37,520 bases of DNA. Origin: CAYJXJ01 sp964374095. Its GTDB lineage: Bacteria; Elusimicrobiota; Elusimicrobia; UBA1565; UBA9628. The notes under the pieces are model-generated. The model saw nothing but the letters and a program-made list of their open reading frames with translations, did not search any database and was not told the DNA's origin. The position numbers were made by a program, and so were the translations under genes. Shown here piece by piece: positions 37,362 to 37,520 of this stretch (the stretch's first letter is position 1; every line of letters begins with the position of its first letter). The DNA lies in the NCBI GenBank assembly GCA_964374095.1, contig CAYJXJ010000023.1:1-37520 (forward strand), given 5' to 3'.

Positions 37362-37520
37362 TTTAAGGAAAGGGGAAGGGGGGGCGGCGGGGTGCGCTGA
37401 ACATTTGTAGGGTCCCGACAGGGTGAGCGGCCGGCCGCCATCGGAACCGGCGCGGGCTCGCCTCGGCCGTGGGCCACTGCGTCCGGACGCACTCATTAGA
37501 GGTCTCCGCGTCAACCGGCG
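37362..37520. other. Non-coding stretch upstream of the aldolase gene
   Basis: No credible gene is seen from the promoter patch to the end of the window. The stretch contains two perfect palindromes: GCGGCCGGCCGC at 37427-37438 and TGCGTCCGGACGCA at 37478-37491. Either could be an operator-like site, but both are GC-rich and such short palindromes can occur by chance. Confidence 0.4.

Overview
The window is high-GC bacterial chromosome, almost entirely coding. It reads as two long back-to-tail gene arrays that converge near position 27600. I recognised 52 genes by eye: 43 on the plus strand (counting the 3' end of tuf) and 9 on the minus strand. No rRNA, tRNA, CRISPR array, insertion sequence or prophage gene was seen. 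All assignments come from reading the translated sequence; no search or folding program was run.

Region 1 (1-15683) is the tail of a str-type operon (the EF-Tu C-terminus) followed by the S10-spc-alpha superoperon in canonical order: S10, L3, L4, L23, L2, S19, L22, S3, L16, L29, S17, L14, L24, L5, S14, S8, L6, L18, S5, L15, SecY, Adk, Map, IF-1, L36, S13, S11, S4, RpoA, L17. L30 (rpmD) is missing from its usual place between S5 and L15. Region 2 (15683-21370) is a rod-shape module fused to the end of that array: mreB, mreC, mreD, PBP2, RodA. Region 3 (21385-27597) holds RNase E/G, an N-acetylmuramoyl-alanine amidase, glutamate racemase, an unidentified helical protein, an unusually short Rho, and a RidA-family deaminase. 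Most junctions overlap by 1-4 nt, so translation is probably coupled over most of the array. Region 4 (27623-37305, minus strand) starts with a LacD-type aldolase and a PPi-type phosphofructokinase. It then runs through a HAMP membrane protein, a TolC-family protein, a patatin, a TPR protein, DapF, DapA and a membrane-fused spermidine-synthase-like protein.

The organism is a Gram-negative-type bacterium (TolC-family efflux protein, meso-diaminopimelate enzymes DapA/DapF, MreBCD/RodA elongasome). Zinc-ribbon forms of S14, S4, L24 and L36 are used. Together with the PPi-type PFK, the LacD-type aldolase, the missing L30 and the long low-complexity tails, this suggests an uncultured-type phylum. 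Elusimicrobiota is one candidate, but this is an inference I cannot confirm from one window.

The most interesting signals are non-coding. A 48-50 nt element occurs five times, at 2163, 3350, 8216, 12793 and 16789. It has the form TGACC-N7-ATGGTT-N24-AACCAT, and the spacing between its inverted ends is exactly 36 nt in four copies (37 in the fifth). It sits in the rare wide gaps of the superoperon, and in three copies its last bases supply the start codon of the next gene (L2, L22, L18). Paired changes support an RNA hairpin. A second unusual locus is the 166-nt gap between L22 and S3, with three perfect hairpins and competing pairings around a strong Shine-Dalgarno sequence. Also notable are a Rho without its N-terminal RNA-binding domain and palindromic repeats inserted in frame into two unrelated proteins.
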